Part shown: positions 1 through 7,899 of the stretch, one piece after another
Numbering within the stretch: the first letter of the stretch is position 1
How the letters are laid out: each line of letters begins with the position of its first letter
DNA from: Actinokineospora spheciospongiae
Lineage (GTDB): Bacteria > Actinomycetota > Actinomycetes > Mycobacteriales > Pseudonocardiaceae
DNA length: 61,652 nt
Assembly (NCBI RefSeq): GCF_000564855.1
Contig: NZ_AYXG01000231.1
Location: 1-61,652, forward strand
Reading direction: 5' to 3'
The notes under the pieces: generated by a model
What the model was told of the DNA's origin: nothing
The model's database searches: none
The model's input: the letters and a program-made list of their open reading frames with translations, nothing else
Made by a program: the position numbers and the translations under genes

Positions 1-335
1 ACCCACCCGGGCGGTTGGCTCGCCGGGCCGGCGGTTCTCGGGGTGGCCAGCTAGGCAAGCGCATCCATCCACCCGGGCATTCGGTCGCCGGGCCGGGGGT
101 TCTCGGGGTGGCTGATTGGGCCGCTGCGCCGGCGGGGTTCGCGGTGGCTGGTGGCTGGGCCAGCGGTTTCGAGGTGGTCGCCCAAGCAGCACCTCCACCC
201 ACTCGGGCATTCGCTCACCGGGCAGGCGGTTCTCGGGGGTGGCCGATTGGCCAAACACCTCCACCCACCCCGGCATTCGCTCGCCGGGCCGCCGGTTGCA
301 GTGGTGGCTGGCGGCTGCGCCGGTGGGGGTCGGTG
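1..335. repeat. 66-bp imperfect tandem repeat, about five copies, noncoding
   Basis: A unit containing (a)cccgggcattcg, then cgccgggcc, then ggttctcggggtgg recurs with starts near 5, 71, 201 and 267. The spacings are 66, 130 and 66, so a degenerate copy lies near 136. The array seems to continue off the left edge. All frames are open here because of the extreme GC content, and the encoded peptides are low-complexity and match nothing I recognise, so I treat the stretch as noncoding. It lies downstream of the stop of the S4-protein gene; nothing else is visible between 335 and 405. Confidence 0.6.
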
Positions 336-405
336 TGGCTGGCAGCCGGGCCGGTGGGGCGGTGTGGGGTGGCCTCGGGCGCGGTGGGCGTCGGCGGGGT
401 GGGGC

Positions 406-771
406 TCAGTGGCCGCCCGCGCGGAACTGGTCGAGGATGCGGCGTTCGCGCTTGGTCGGTCTGCCCGCGCCTCGGTCGCGGCGGGCCACCGGCACGGTGG
501 TGTCCGGGGGTGGGGCGGGGGTGTGGTCGAGGAAGCAGGTCGCCGCGTCCGGGGGGCCCACTCGCTTCTGGATCACCCGCACGACCTCGATCACCCTGGT
601 CCGGCCGTTGAGGTGGGCGCGGATCTCGTCGCCGGGGGCGACCGCCGTTGCGGGTTTGGCCGGGCGGTCGTTGACGCGCACGTGACCGCCTCGGCAGGCC
701 GCGGCGGCGTCCGGGCGGGTCTTGGTCAGCCGGACCGCCCACAGCCAGCGGTCGACACGGGTGGACTCCAC
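406..771 (-). CDS. S4-domain RNA-binding protein (Hsp15/RqcP-like)
   Basis: 121-aa basic protein with an N-terminal S4 domain: residues 1-65 contain TRVDRWLWAVRLTKTR, then a GGHVRVND segment and PGDEI, the usual S4 pattern for binding structured RNA. Family members act on ribosomes or stalled 50S-peptidyl-tRNA complexes; which role applies here cannot be told. The tail is Arg/Pro-rich (GRPTKRERRILDQF), typical of actinobacterial members. The GTG at 771 is chosen because homology begins within three residues of it; the open frame runs further upstream without recognisable sequence. The gene stands alone, reading towards the repeat array. Confidence 0.8.
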   Translation of the reverse strand: MESTRVDRWLWAVRLTKTRPDAAAACRGGHVRVNDRPAKPATAVAPGDEIRAHLNGRTRVIEVVRVIQKRVGPPDAATCFLDHTPAPPPDTTVPVARRDRGAGRPTKRERRILDQFRAGGH

Positions 772-782
772 ACCGACCGACC

Positions 783-1079
783 CTACTCGGCCGGGTACTC
801 GTCGTGCCTGCGATTTCGGGTGTGCGGGTCGCCGGTCGGCCAGCCCGTGGGTGAGTCCTCCCAGCTCTCCTGCCTGCCGAACACCGTTCGGTCGAGGTAG
901 CCCGCGAAACCGCTCAGCGGCTCCACCCCGCGCCCCTCGGTCACGTAGGTGAGGAACACGTCGTCGCCGGTGCGGACGTAGAAGCTCACCCCCGGGTACT
1001 CGCCGTCTTCGCGGGTCCAGCCCCAGTCGCGGTTGTAGGCGCTGTCGGCTGAGGAGACCCAGGGGGCCGACCAGCCCAT
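783..1079 (-). pseudogene. C-terminal fragment of a DUF899 (thioredoxin-like) protein
   Basis: 98 codons beginning MGWSAPWVSS and continuing through PGVSFYVRTGDDVFLTYVTEGRGVEPLSGFAGYLDRTVFGRQE. This matches the C-terminal half of DUF899 proteins as I know them, where a MGWxFPWVSS segment lies about 140 residues into the protein and is followed by a YDF strand and a dinner-bell-like loop. Upstream in this frame the sequence reads only Arg/Gly-rich low complexity, and the other two minus-strand frames show no DUF899 N-terminus. The thioredoxin-like N-terminal half is therefore missing. The ATG at 1079 is internal to the family alignment. It could be expressed as a short protein, but a remnant is more likely. 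Confidence 0.6.
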
Positions 1080-1261
1080 GCGCCGGCGTCGTCGGGGGCA
1101 CCCACTTTGCCCGCCGCGGCCCCACCCCGCACGACCGCGCCGGAGACCGGACCACCGATCCCGATGCCGCCACCGGGCCTCGTAGAGTCGGGCCCGCCAA
1201 GGGCTGCCGGGCAGCGGCGCGCCCGGTGAGCACCGAGGTCCACAGCTTTCTGGAGTCCATC

Positions 1262-2080
1262 ATGCAGGTCCGCACCGCACTCCTGCTCTGCGCCGCGGTG
1301 GCGGCGCTCACGGCGTGCGCCCCGCCGCAGCCGTCGAGTCCCCCTCCGGGGACGAGCACCCCCCAGCCGCGGCCGGTCGCCCCGCCACCGGCCGGGGGCG
1401 GGGTCGACTACCAGTTGGCGCAGGGCTACCCGCCCGATCCCGGGGTGGAGATCGTCATCCGCGACCACGCCGCCTCGCCCGAATCGGGCCTCTACAACAT
1501 CTGTTATGTCAACGCCTTCCAGGCCCAGCCCGGCGCTGAGACCGAGTGGGGGGACCTGGTGCTGCGCGATGCCACCGGGTCCGCGGTGATGGACGAGGAC
1601 TGGGACGAGGCCCTGCTGGACTTGCGCACACCGGACAAGCGCGACCGGGTCGCGGCGAAGGTGAACGCCTGGATCGACGAGTGCGCCGCCAAGGGCTTCC
1701 AGGCGGTCGAGCCGGACAACTTCGACAGCTTCACCCGATCACGCGGACTGCTGTCCGCCGCCGACGCCCAGGACTTCATCCGCCTGCTCTCCGCGCACGC
1801 CCACGGCAGGGGGCTGGCCATCGGCCAGAAGAACACCTCCGAGCTCGCCCCCGACCGCGAACGCAACGGCCTGGACTTCGCCGTGGCCGAGGAGTGCGGC
1901 GAGCAGGGCAACTGCGACGAGTACACCGCCGCGTTCGACAACGGGGTGATCGTCATCGAGTACACCGACAGCGGCCTGACCGCCGCGTGCTCCCGCTGGG
2001 GGGACGCGCTGAGCATCGTCCGCCGCGACCGCGACGTGCTGCCCGTGGACGAGCCCGGTCACGTCCGCGAGACCTGCTGA
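1262..2080 (+). CDS. Secreted lipoprotein, GH114-like endo-alpha-1,4-polygalactosaminidase
   Basis: 272 aa. MQVRTALLLCAAVAALTAC is a lipoprotein signal peptide with lipobox LTAC, followed by a Pro/Ser/Thr linker to about residue 48. The domain has the TM-barrel family pattern of GH114: ICYVNAFQAQPGAE, then DEDWDEALLDLR, AVEPDNFDSF, LAIGQKNTSE and FAVAEECGEQGNC. Family enzymes cleave galactosaminogalactan-type polymers; substrate here is inferred only. The ATG at 1262 is preferred over the in-frame ATG at 1226 because GGAG lies about 8 nt upstream and translation starts exactly at the signal peptide. It ends 11 nt from the stop of the convergent DUF5825 gene. Confidence 0.8.
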   Translation: MQVRTALLLCAAVAALTACAPPQPSSPPPGTSTPQPRPVAPPPAGGGVDYQLAQGYPPDPGVEIVIRDHAASPESGLYNICYVNAFQAQPGAETEWGDLVLRDATGSAVMDEDWDEALLDLRTPDKRDRVAAKVNAWIDECAAKGFQAVEPDNFDSFTRSRGLLSAADAQDFIRLLSAHAHGRGLAIGQKNTSELAPDRERNGLDFAVAEECGEQGNCDEYTAAFDNGVIVIEYTDSGLTAACSRWGDALSIVRRDRDVLPVDEPGHVRETC

Positions 2081-2091
2081 CGCCTCGCGGG

Positions 2092-2757
2092 TCAGACGAT
2101 CATCGACGGCCAGGGCCAGCGGCGGACCCGGTAGGGCAGCCACCAGGCGAGGTCGTCCGCGGTGCCGACCAAGCCCTCCTCGACGAGGTGGGCGAGGACG
2201 TCCGGTGGCACCGAGTCGGACGGGGCACCGGGGATCAGGGTCTCCACGGCGGCGAGGTAGTGCGGGTCGTCGATGACGAAGCGGGACAGGTCGCCCGCCC
2301 TGCGGTCCCTGACCTCCAGGAACCCCGGGCCGTGGCGGTGGATGCACTTGCACAGGTAGTGGGTGTCGCGCCACCGGGTGAGGACGTCCTCGGCCTCGGG
2401 GTGGTCCGGCATGGCGCGCGGCGGGTGCAGGTGGTTCAGGCGCTGCCACACGTCCCGGTGCTTGCCCCACAGCACGGTCCAGTCGTAGGCGACGCTCCAG
2501 CTCGTCAGCTCGCGCAGGAAAACCATCAGCCACACCAGGGTCCCGGCGTCCATCCCGCCGGTGAGGTCCAGCGGGCTGCCCACGGAGACCTTGCGGACGC
2601 CCCTGGCGTACAGGTCGGCGGCCGTGGTCTGCGGGTCGCCCGCGGCGGGCTGTTCGCCCATCGCCATGTCCGGCAGGCCCAGGACGGCGTCGTCGTGGTC
2701 GCGCCAGAGCAGCAGCGGGACCGGGGCGGGGCGGAGGTCGAGGGTCGGGGTGCTCAC
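2092..2757 (-). CDS. DUF5825 family protein, RiPP-associated
   Basis: 221 aa, last gene of the RiPP operon. GTG at 2757 overlaps the maturase stop (GTGA) and is preceded by AGGAGGTGCCC, so it is translationally coupled. Visible segments include LLLWRDHDDAVLGL near the N-terminus, VRKVSVGSPLDLTGGMDAGTLVWLMVFLRE in the middle, and HYLCKCIHRHGPGFLEVRDRR with Cys-X-Cys towards the end. The family is known to me as a companion of radical SAM C-methyltransferases in actinobacterial RiPP clusters. Its biochemical role is not established; a precursor-binding or partner function is inference from tight coupling. Confidence 0.75.
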   Translation of the reverse strand: MSTPTLDLRPAPVPLLLWRDHDDAVLGLPDMAMGEQPAAGDPQTTAADLYARGVRKVSVGSPLDLTGGMDAGTLVWLMVFLRELTSWSVAYDWTVLWGKHRDVWQRLNHLHPPRAMPDHPEAEDVLTRWRDTHYLCKCIHRHGPGFLEVRDRRAGDLSRFVIDDPHYLAAVETLIPGAPSDSVPPDVLAHLVEEGLVGTADDLAWWLPYRVRRWPWPSMIV

Positions 2758-4652
2758 GCGGGCACCTCCTCCAGGTCGGGGTGGGCGTGCTCCGGGTCGG
2801 CGTCGGGGCGGGGGAGCTTCATCAGGTCCTGGTTGCGGGAGATCGGTGCCACGTGGACGTAGGTGTCGCACTCGGTGAACAGCACGCCGAGCCGCAGCCA
2901 CCGCGCCAGGGTGTCCGCGACCCGGCCGGGGTCCGCGTCGAGCCCGGCCGCGGCGAGCTTGCGGGACAGCGCGGCGGGGGCGTGCGGTTGGTCGAGCAGG
3001 CGGAACAGGGCGACCTCCCACGGGTCGTCCAGCAGCAGGCTCGTCCAGTCGAAACCCGTGCGGCGGCTGACGAGCAGGATGCGGTCGCCGAGGTCGGTGT
3101 GGGTGAGCCTGCTGGTGGGGAACTCGGCCTGCCAGCGGCGGGCGGCGGCGCGCAGCCGGTCCCCGGTGCGCTCGCCGACGCCGAGCGCGGCGGAGGTGAA
3201 CAGGTAGGCCAGGTCCATCAGCTCGGTGCGCGGCAGGTCGTAGTTCATCGCGTACTGGGTGCCGGGGGCGAGTTCGGCGAACCCGAGTTCCGGGCGGTTG
3301 AAGTACGGGCTGAACCGCTCGATGACGATCCGGGCGACGCCCTCCACCGGGGGCAGGTGGTGCAGGGCGGGCATCTGCTCGATCACCGACCCGTAGTCGT
3401 CCTCCGCCTCGCCGGGGAACCCGTAGAGGTAGTTCCACGCGATGGACAGGCCCTCCGACGCGGCGTCGCGCAGCATCCGCACGTTGTGGCAGCCGGTCAC
3501 GCCCTTGTCCATGATCTTGAGGACCCGGCTGTTGAGGTTCTCGATGCCCGGCTGCACGTTGACCAGCCCGGCCGCGGCGAGGGTGGTGAGCTGGGCGCGG
3601 TTCATGTTGGACTTGATCTCGTACTGCATCCGCAGGTCGTAGCCGGACTCGATGATCGCGGGCAGCAGGGTGCGCACGTAGCCCATGTCCAGGATGTTGT
3701 CCACGACGAACATGTCCAGCACCTGGTGCTCGCGCACCAGGTGCGCGATCTCGTCCCAGAAGACCTCCGGGCTCTTGCTGCGGAACTGCATGAACGAACC
3801 GTTGAGCCCGCAGAACGTGCAGTGGTGCTTCTCCCCCCACCAGCAGCCGCGGGCGCCCTCCACGACCAGCTTCGGGTCCACCCAGTCGCGCACCACCGAC
3901 TCGTCGAGGCGCTCGAAGTAGCCGTCGTAGTTCGGCGCCACGATCTGCGCGGGCGCCAGCGGGGTGGTCGCCATCGGGTTGACCACCACCGTCCCGTCCC
4001 CGTCCCGCCAGCACAGGCCGGGCACCGCGCCCAGGCCGCCGCCGTCGCGCAGGGCCCGCACCAGGGCGGGGAAGGCGACCTCGCCCTCGCCGCGCAGCAC
4101 GTGGTCGACGAACGGGAAGTTGCGGTGGATCGCCTCGCCCTGCACGCCGTCGCAGTTCGCCCCGCCCATCGCCACCCGGATGTGCGGGGCGATGCGCTTG
4201 AGCGCCCTGGCCACCGCCAGGGCGGGCACGTTCTGCTGGAAGGTGGAGGTGAACCCGACGAGGTCGGGGTTGCTCTCGGCGATGCGCCTGGCGGTCTCCT
4301 CGACGAACTCGGCCGCGGTCTCGTGCAGCTCCAGGGTCATCGCGCGCTGCTCGTCCGGCATCGGCACCAGCTCGGCCAGCTCGTCGACGCGCCAGTGCGG
4401 GTCGTCGTAGAGCGCGGAGGTGAAGACCCAGTCGCCGACGCCCTGGAAGTAGGTGTCGAGGGAGTAGAAGTGGTAGTCGCGGACGGTGAACGACCTGCGC
4501 TCGGCGATCCAGTCCACGTAGTCCAGGTTGGCCTGCACGACCTCGACCTCGGCGTCGGGCACCGCGCGGCGCACCGCCGTGCTCAGGATGCCCAGCGCCA
4601 GCGAGGGAACGTCTATCAGCGCCCACGGCATGTTGATCAGAACGATTCGCAC
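2754..4652 (-). CDS. RiPP maturation radical SAM C-methyltransferase (B12-type)
   Basis: 632 aa. The N-terminal third (residues 1-200: VRIVLINMPWALIDVPSLALG, then AESNPDLVGFTSTFQQNVPALA and VAMGGANCDG) is a cobalamin-binding-type domain. The radical SAM core follows with an unusual cluster motif GCWWGEKHHCTFC (C270, C278, C281; CX7CX2C), which is characteristic of the RiPP maturation radical SAM protein 1 family. Enzymes of this class use a 4Fe-4S cluster, SAM and often B12 to methylate unactivated carbons of a precursor peptide. GTG 4652 is chosen because family homology starts there. It lies 98 nt after the precursor stop, with a palindrome between, and overlaps the DUF5825 gene by 4 nt. 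Confidence 0.9.
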   Translation of the reverse strand: MRIVLINMPWALIDVPSLALGILSTAVRRAVPDAEVEVVQANLDYVDWIAERRSFTVRDYHFYSLDTYFQGVGDWVFTSALYDDPHWRVDELAELVPMPDEQRAMTLELHETAAEFVEETARRIAESNPDLVGFTSTFQQNVPALAVARALKRIAPHIRVAMGGANCDGVQGEAIHRNFPFVDHVLRGEGEVAFPALVRALRDGGGLGAVPGLCWRDGDGTVVVNPMATTPLAPAQIVAPNYDGYFERLDESVVRDWVDPKLVVEGARGCWWGEKHHCTFCGLNGSFMQFRSKSPEVFWDEIAHLVREHQVLDMFVVDNILDMGYVRTLLPAIIESGYDLRMQYEIKSNMNRAQLTTLAAAGLVNVQPGIENLNSRVLKIMDKGVTGCHNVRMLRDAASEGLSIAWNYLYGFPGEAEDDYGSVIEQMPALHHLPPVEGVARIVIERFSPYFNRPELGFAELAPGTQYAMNYDLPRTELMDLAYLFTSAALGVGERTGDRLRAAARRWQAEFPTSRLTHTDLGDRILLVSRRTGFDWTSLLLDDPWEVALFRLLDQPHAPAALSRKLAAAGLDADPGRVADTLARWLRLGVLFTECDTYVHVAPISRNQDLMKLPRPDADPEHAHPDLEEVPA

Positions 4653-4702
4653 TGCGGCCCGCTTTCGTCGTGCTCGGGTGTGTGGTTCCCGGGTCTGCCG
4701 TG

Positions 4703-4730
4703 GTGGGGAGGCGGGCGCCCGCCTCCCCAC
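4703..4730 (-). promoter_or_regulatory. Perfect 28-bp palindrome between precursor and maturase genes
   Basis: Arms gtggggaggcgggc (4703-4716) and gcccgcctccccac (4717-4730) are exactly complementary with no spacer, so RNA from either strand can fold into a very stable hairpin. It begins 20 nt past the precursor stop on the minus strand. No U tract follows. A partial terminator or 3' stabiliser that leaves precursor mRNA in excess over maturase mRNA is the likely role, as is common in peptide operons. A DNA-binding site is an alternative. Confidence 0.7.
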
Positions 4731-4750
4731 TGCCATCGGGTGCGGTGCCG

Positions 4751-4846
4751 TCAGAAACCCACGCTGACGGACACGCTCACCTCGACACTGCGGCTCTGGT
4801 CGCGGTTGCCGCTGATCGGGTCGTTCTTGATGACGCGCTTGCGCAT
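4751..4846 (-). CDS. RiPP precursor peptide, 31 aa, C-terminal Val-Ser repeat
   Basis: A 31-codon gene directly behind an excellent ribosome binding site (GGAAGGAGGTGAACGC then ATG at 4846). The N-terminal 20 residues are charged and polar, beginning MRKRVIKNDP. The last 11 are VEVSVSVSVGF, with Val at 21, 23, 25, 27 and 29 and Ser at 24, 26 and 28. It sits between the S9 peptidase (48 nt upstream) and the radical SAM C-methyltransferase (98 nt downstream) on the same strand. Position, ribosome site and repeat pattern identify it as the substrate. I infer a leader of about 18-20 residues and beta-carbon methylation of the valines; neither is shown by sequence. The order and spacing make this a real gene despite its size. 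Confidence 0.85.
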   Translation of the reverse strand: MRKRVIKNDPISGNRDQSRSVEVSVSVSVGF

Positions 4847-4894
4847 GCGTTCACCTCCTTCCCGGGGTCTCGGCGGGGTGCCGGGTGCACCCGT

Positions 4895-6643
4895 TCACCC
4901 CGCCTTCGTCGGGGCGGACAGCGCCCGCCCTCCCAGCGCCGTGGCCACGAAGCGCACCACGGAGCTGATGACCTGGTGGTGGACCGCGCCGGTGTGGCCC
5001 TCGTGGCCGGACCGGGTCCACTGGAGTTCGTGCTCGACGCCGCGCGCGGACAGCGCCGCGACGTAGGCGGCCACCTGCTCCGGTGGGCAGCGGTCGTCGT
5101 CGGTGGCGGCCAGGACGAGCACCGGCGCGCGCACGGCGGCGACGTGGGTCATCGGGGAGGCGGCGGCGTAGGCGGCGGGTCGCCGGTCCGGGTCCCCGCC
5201 GAAGATGCGCCGGTCGAGGGCGCGCACCGCGGGGGTGGCGCCGCGGTACGCGGCGGCGTAGTCGGCGATCGGGTTGACGGCCGCGACCGACTGCCACAGC
5301 TCGGGCTGCACGCCCGCGGCGAGCAGGGCGAGGTAGCCGCCCCAGGACGTGCCCACCACCGCCGTCCGGTGCTCGTCGGCGACCCCGGCCCGGACCAGGT
5401 GCTCGCGCACGGCGGCGAGGTCGAGGAGCTGCGTGTGCCCGGGGCCGTCGGAGAAGTCGTTGCGCCAGGCCGCGCCGTAGCCGGTGGAGCCGCGGTAGTT
5501 CGGCCTGGCCACGGCGCAGCCGATGCCCGTGAACACCGAGACCAGGGCGTCGTAGGCGTCGTGGGCCGCCGCGTGCGGGCCGCCGTGCAGCAGGAACACG
5601 GTGGGGTGCGGTGGGGGTGAGCCCGGCACGGTGAGCAGCGTGTGCACGGGTCCGGCCGGGGTGTCGACCCACACCTCGCGCGGGGTGCCCGCCACGGCCG
5701 TGGTCCGGGGGCCGCCGAGCGGTCGCCGCCCGGAGGCGGTGCGCAGGTGCGGCGGGTGCGCGGTGTCGGTCCACACGTGGTGCAGGTCGCCGTCCGGCTG
5801 CACCTGGGCGGCCAGGATGGTCCCCCGCTGCGTCGGCAGGAGCGTGTCGGTCCGCCGGTCCAGGTCGAGTTCGCGCAGTTCGGAGCGGGCGTGCCGGTCC
5901 CGGCGCAGCAGGACCCGGCGGCCGTCGGGGTACCAGGACGGCGCGATCTCGGTTTCGGACTCGAACCAGGGCAGCTCGCGAACCCCGCCGCCCGGGGTCC
6001 ACTCGGCCAGGCGGTAGGCGGTGTCGCTCGCGGTGGTCAGCAGTAGCCGTTCGTCGCCGGGCACGGGCGCGAACCCGGCCACCCACAGGCTCCGGCCCGG
6101 CAGGTGCAGGGGCAGGTGCCCACCCGTGGCCACGTCCAGCACCACCGCCGGGACCGGGTCCTCGGGGTCGCGGGCGAGCACGGCCAGGCGGCCGGAGTGC
6201 GACAGGTCGACGAGCGTGGCGTAGCCGTCGAACTCGCCGATGAGGTCGACCCGGCCGTCCGGGTGCCTGCGGTGGACCGAGAGCCCGTCGTGGCCGACGC
6301 CGACGGCGGCGGTGCCGTCCGCGGACATGGCGAGCCCGGCCGCGCGGCCGGGCGGCAACCCGGCGTCGACCGCGGCGCCGCCGCCGAACGGGGTGATCCG
6401 CCAGCGGCCCACCCCGGTGAGGTCGTCGTCGAACCACCACACCCAGGCGCCGGTCGGGTCGATGGCGCAGGTGACGGTGCCCTGCGGTCGGTCGGTGACC
6501 TGCCGGGCGCCCGCGCTGGTCCAGGCGAACACCTCGCAGCGGCCGTCCACGTCGCCGACGTACACCGCGCGGGTCGGCGCGAACTCGGCGAAGGCGGGCG
6601 GTTCCGGGAAGAACACCCGGACGTCGATCTCCACGGCGTTCAC
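4895..6643 (-). CDS. S9 family (prolyl oligopeptidase-type) serine peptidase
   Basis: 582 aa, two domains. Residues 1-330 are a beta-propeller (YVGDVDGRCEVFAW, AIDPTGAWVWWF and similar blades). Residues 340-582 are an alpha/beta hydrolase with nucleophile GTSWGGY (S433), acid in AATDDDRCPP (D515-D517) and histidine in SGHEGH (H547 or H550). The propeller of this family restricts access to short peptides. GTG 6643 overlaps the transporter stop (GTGA); a second GTG three codons later is possible. Lying directly before the precursor gene, it is the natural candidate for removing the leader after modification. There is no signal peptide, so cleavage would be cytoplasmic. Confidence 0.88.
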   Translation of the reverse strand: MNAVEIDVRVFFPEPPAFAEFAPTRAVYVGDVDGRCEVFAWTSAGARQVTDRPQGTVTCAIDPTGAWVWWFDDDLTGVGRWRITPFGGGAAVDAGLPPGRAAGLAMSADGTAAVGVGHDGLSVHRRHPDGRVDLIGEFDGYATLVDLSHSGRLAVLARDPEDPVPAVVLDVATGGHLPLHLPGRSLWVAGFAPVPGDERLLLTTASDTAYRLAEWTPGGGVRELPWFESETEIAPSWYPDGRRVLLRRDRHARSELRELDLDRRTDTLLPTQRGTILAAQVQPDGDLHHVWTDTAHPPHLRTASGRRPLGGPRTTAVAGTPREVWVDTPAGPVHTLLTVPGSPPPHPTVFLLHGGPHAAAHDAYDALVSVFTGIGCAVARPNYRGSTGYGAAWRNDFSDGPGHTQLLDLAAVREHLVRAGVADEHRTAVVGTSWGGYLALLAAGVQPELWQSVAAVNPIADYAAAYRGATPAVRALDRRIFGGDPDRRPAAYAAASPMTHVAAVRAPVLVLAATDDDRCPPEQVAAYVAALSARGVEHELQWTRSGHEGHTGAVHHQVISSVVRFVATALGGRALSAPTKAG

Positions 6644-7899
6644 TCCCCTGCCTGTTCGGGAACGCGGTCCGGGTCGGGTGCCGCGGTCAGCGACGGCAGG
6701 ACCGCGGTGGTGTGGAGGGCGATCGCGGTCAGGCCCAGCCCGAGCACCACCGCGACGAGAGCCGGGGCCAGCGCGGCGACGAGCGCGCCCGCCGCCAGCG
6801 GGGCCACCGCGCCCGTCCCCTCCCCCAGGGTGCGCAGGGCGGTCCCGACCCTGCCCTGCATCCCGTCCGGGGTGCGGGTGATCGCCTTGCTCTGGAACGC
6901 GATGCTCAGCGCGGGCGTGAGCGCCGACACCGCGGCCAGGAGGACCCCCATCACCGCCGGTGGCGGGGACGCCGTGAACGCGAACGCCACGAGGGCCATC
7001 GACCACGAGACGACCAGGACCAACCTGATCGGCGGGAAGCGGCGCAGCAGGGTGGGCGCGAACAGCGCCCCGCACAGGCCCGCGACGCCCGCGGCGGTGA
7101 GCATCAGGCCGATGGTGGCCGCGGAGGCGCCGTGCAGGCGAGCGACGAGGATGACGTGGAAGTACAGCGCGCCCAGCACCAGGTTGACGCCCGCGGCCCA
7201 CACGGTCATGAACCGCAGGAACGGTTCGGCCCACAGGAACCGCACGCCGTCGGCGAAGTCCCTGGCGAAGGCGGGCCTGGTGGTCTCCACCCGCGCGGGC
7301 CGCAGGTCCGAGCCGAGGGCGCGGGCGCACAGGGCGGCGACGGCGTGGCAGGCCGCGTGGACGAGGAACGGTGCCCACGGGGCGAGTTGGTACAGGCCGC
7401 CGCCGACACCCGGTCCGGCGAGCTTGGCGGCCTTCTCCCTGGCCTGGAGGGCACCGAGGGCGCCTGCCGGGTCGTCCGGCGGGAGGATCGCCCGGATCGC
7501 GCCCGACGCGGCGGCGGCGTAGCAGGCGGTGGCCGCGCCCTCCACGACCGCGGCGGCGAACAGCACCGGCAGCGAGACCCGGCCCGTGAGCACCACCAGG
7601 GCGATCGCGCCCGCCGCGCAGGCGGCGACCAGGGCGGAGACCACCATCATCGGTCGGCGCGGCACCCGGTCGGCGCAGACGCCCGCCGCCGGGGAGATGA
7701 GCACCTCGGCCAACCCGACCGCGGTGCCCAGGACCCCCGCGGTCACCGGTGAGCCGCCGAGCAGGAGCACCAGCACCGGCAGCACCAGCGCCGAGGCGTG
7801 CGAACCGAGCAGGGTGGCCGCGCCACCGAGCCAGAACAGCCGGAAGTCCCGGTGTCCCCGCACGCCCGTCCCGACCGCCACCACCCGGTTCTCCCCCAT
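6640..7899 (-). CDS. MFS transporter (enterobactin-exporter-like), probable RiPP exporter
   Basis: 419 aa with about 12 hydrophobic segments and the MFS signature between helices 2 and 3 (GVCADRVPRRPMM, a GxxxDRxxRR loop). It belongs with the MFS_3/EntS-like drug and siderophore exporters. First gene of the RiPP operon; the next gene overlaps its stop by 4 nt. ATG 7899 has a weak ribosome site. GTG 7884 (Val6) is preceded by GGGGGAGAACCGG and may be the true start. Export of, and self-protection against, the mature peptide is the inferred role. Confidence 0.85.
   Translation of the reverse strand: MGENRVVAVGTGVRGHRDFRLFWLGGAATLLGSHASALVLPVLVLLLGGSPVTAGVLGTAVGLAEVLISPAAGVCADRVPRRPMMVVSALVAACAAGAIALVVLTGRVSLPVLFAAAVVEGAATACYAAAASGAIRAILPPDDPAGALGALQAREKAAKLAGPGVGGGLYQLAPWAPFLVHAACHAVAALCARALGSDLRPARVETTRPAFARDFADGVRFLWAEPFLRFMTVWAAGVNLVLGALYFHVILVARLHGASAATIGLMLTAAGVAGLCGALFAPTLLRRFPPIRLVLVVSWSMALVAFAFTASPPPAVMGVLLAAVSALTPALSIAFQSKAITRTPDGMQGRVGTALRTLGEGTGAVAPLAAGALVAALAPALVAVVLGLGLTAIALHTTAVLPSLTAAPDPDRVPEQAGE

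Noticed and set aside
2781..5066. 761-aa plus-strand open frame over the radical SAM gene
   Set aside because: It is antisense to well-conserved genes and its product is low-complexity with no family signature; GC-rich third positions keep the shadow frame open.
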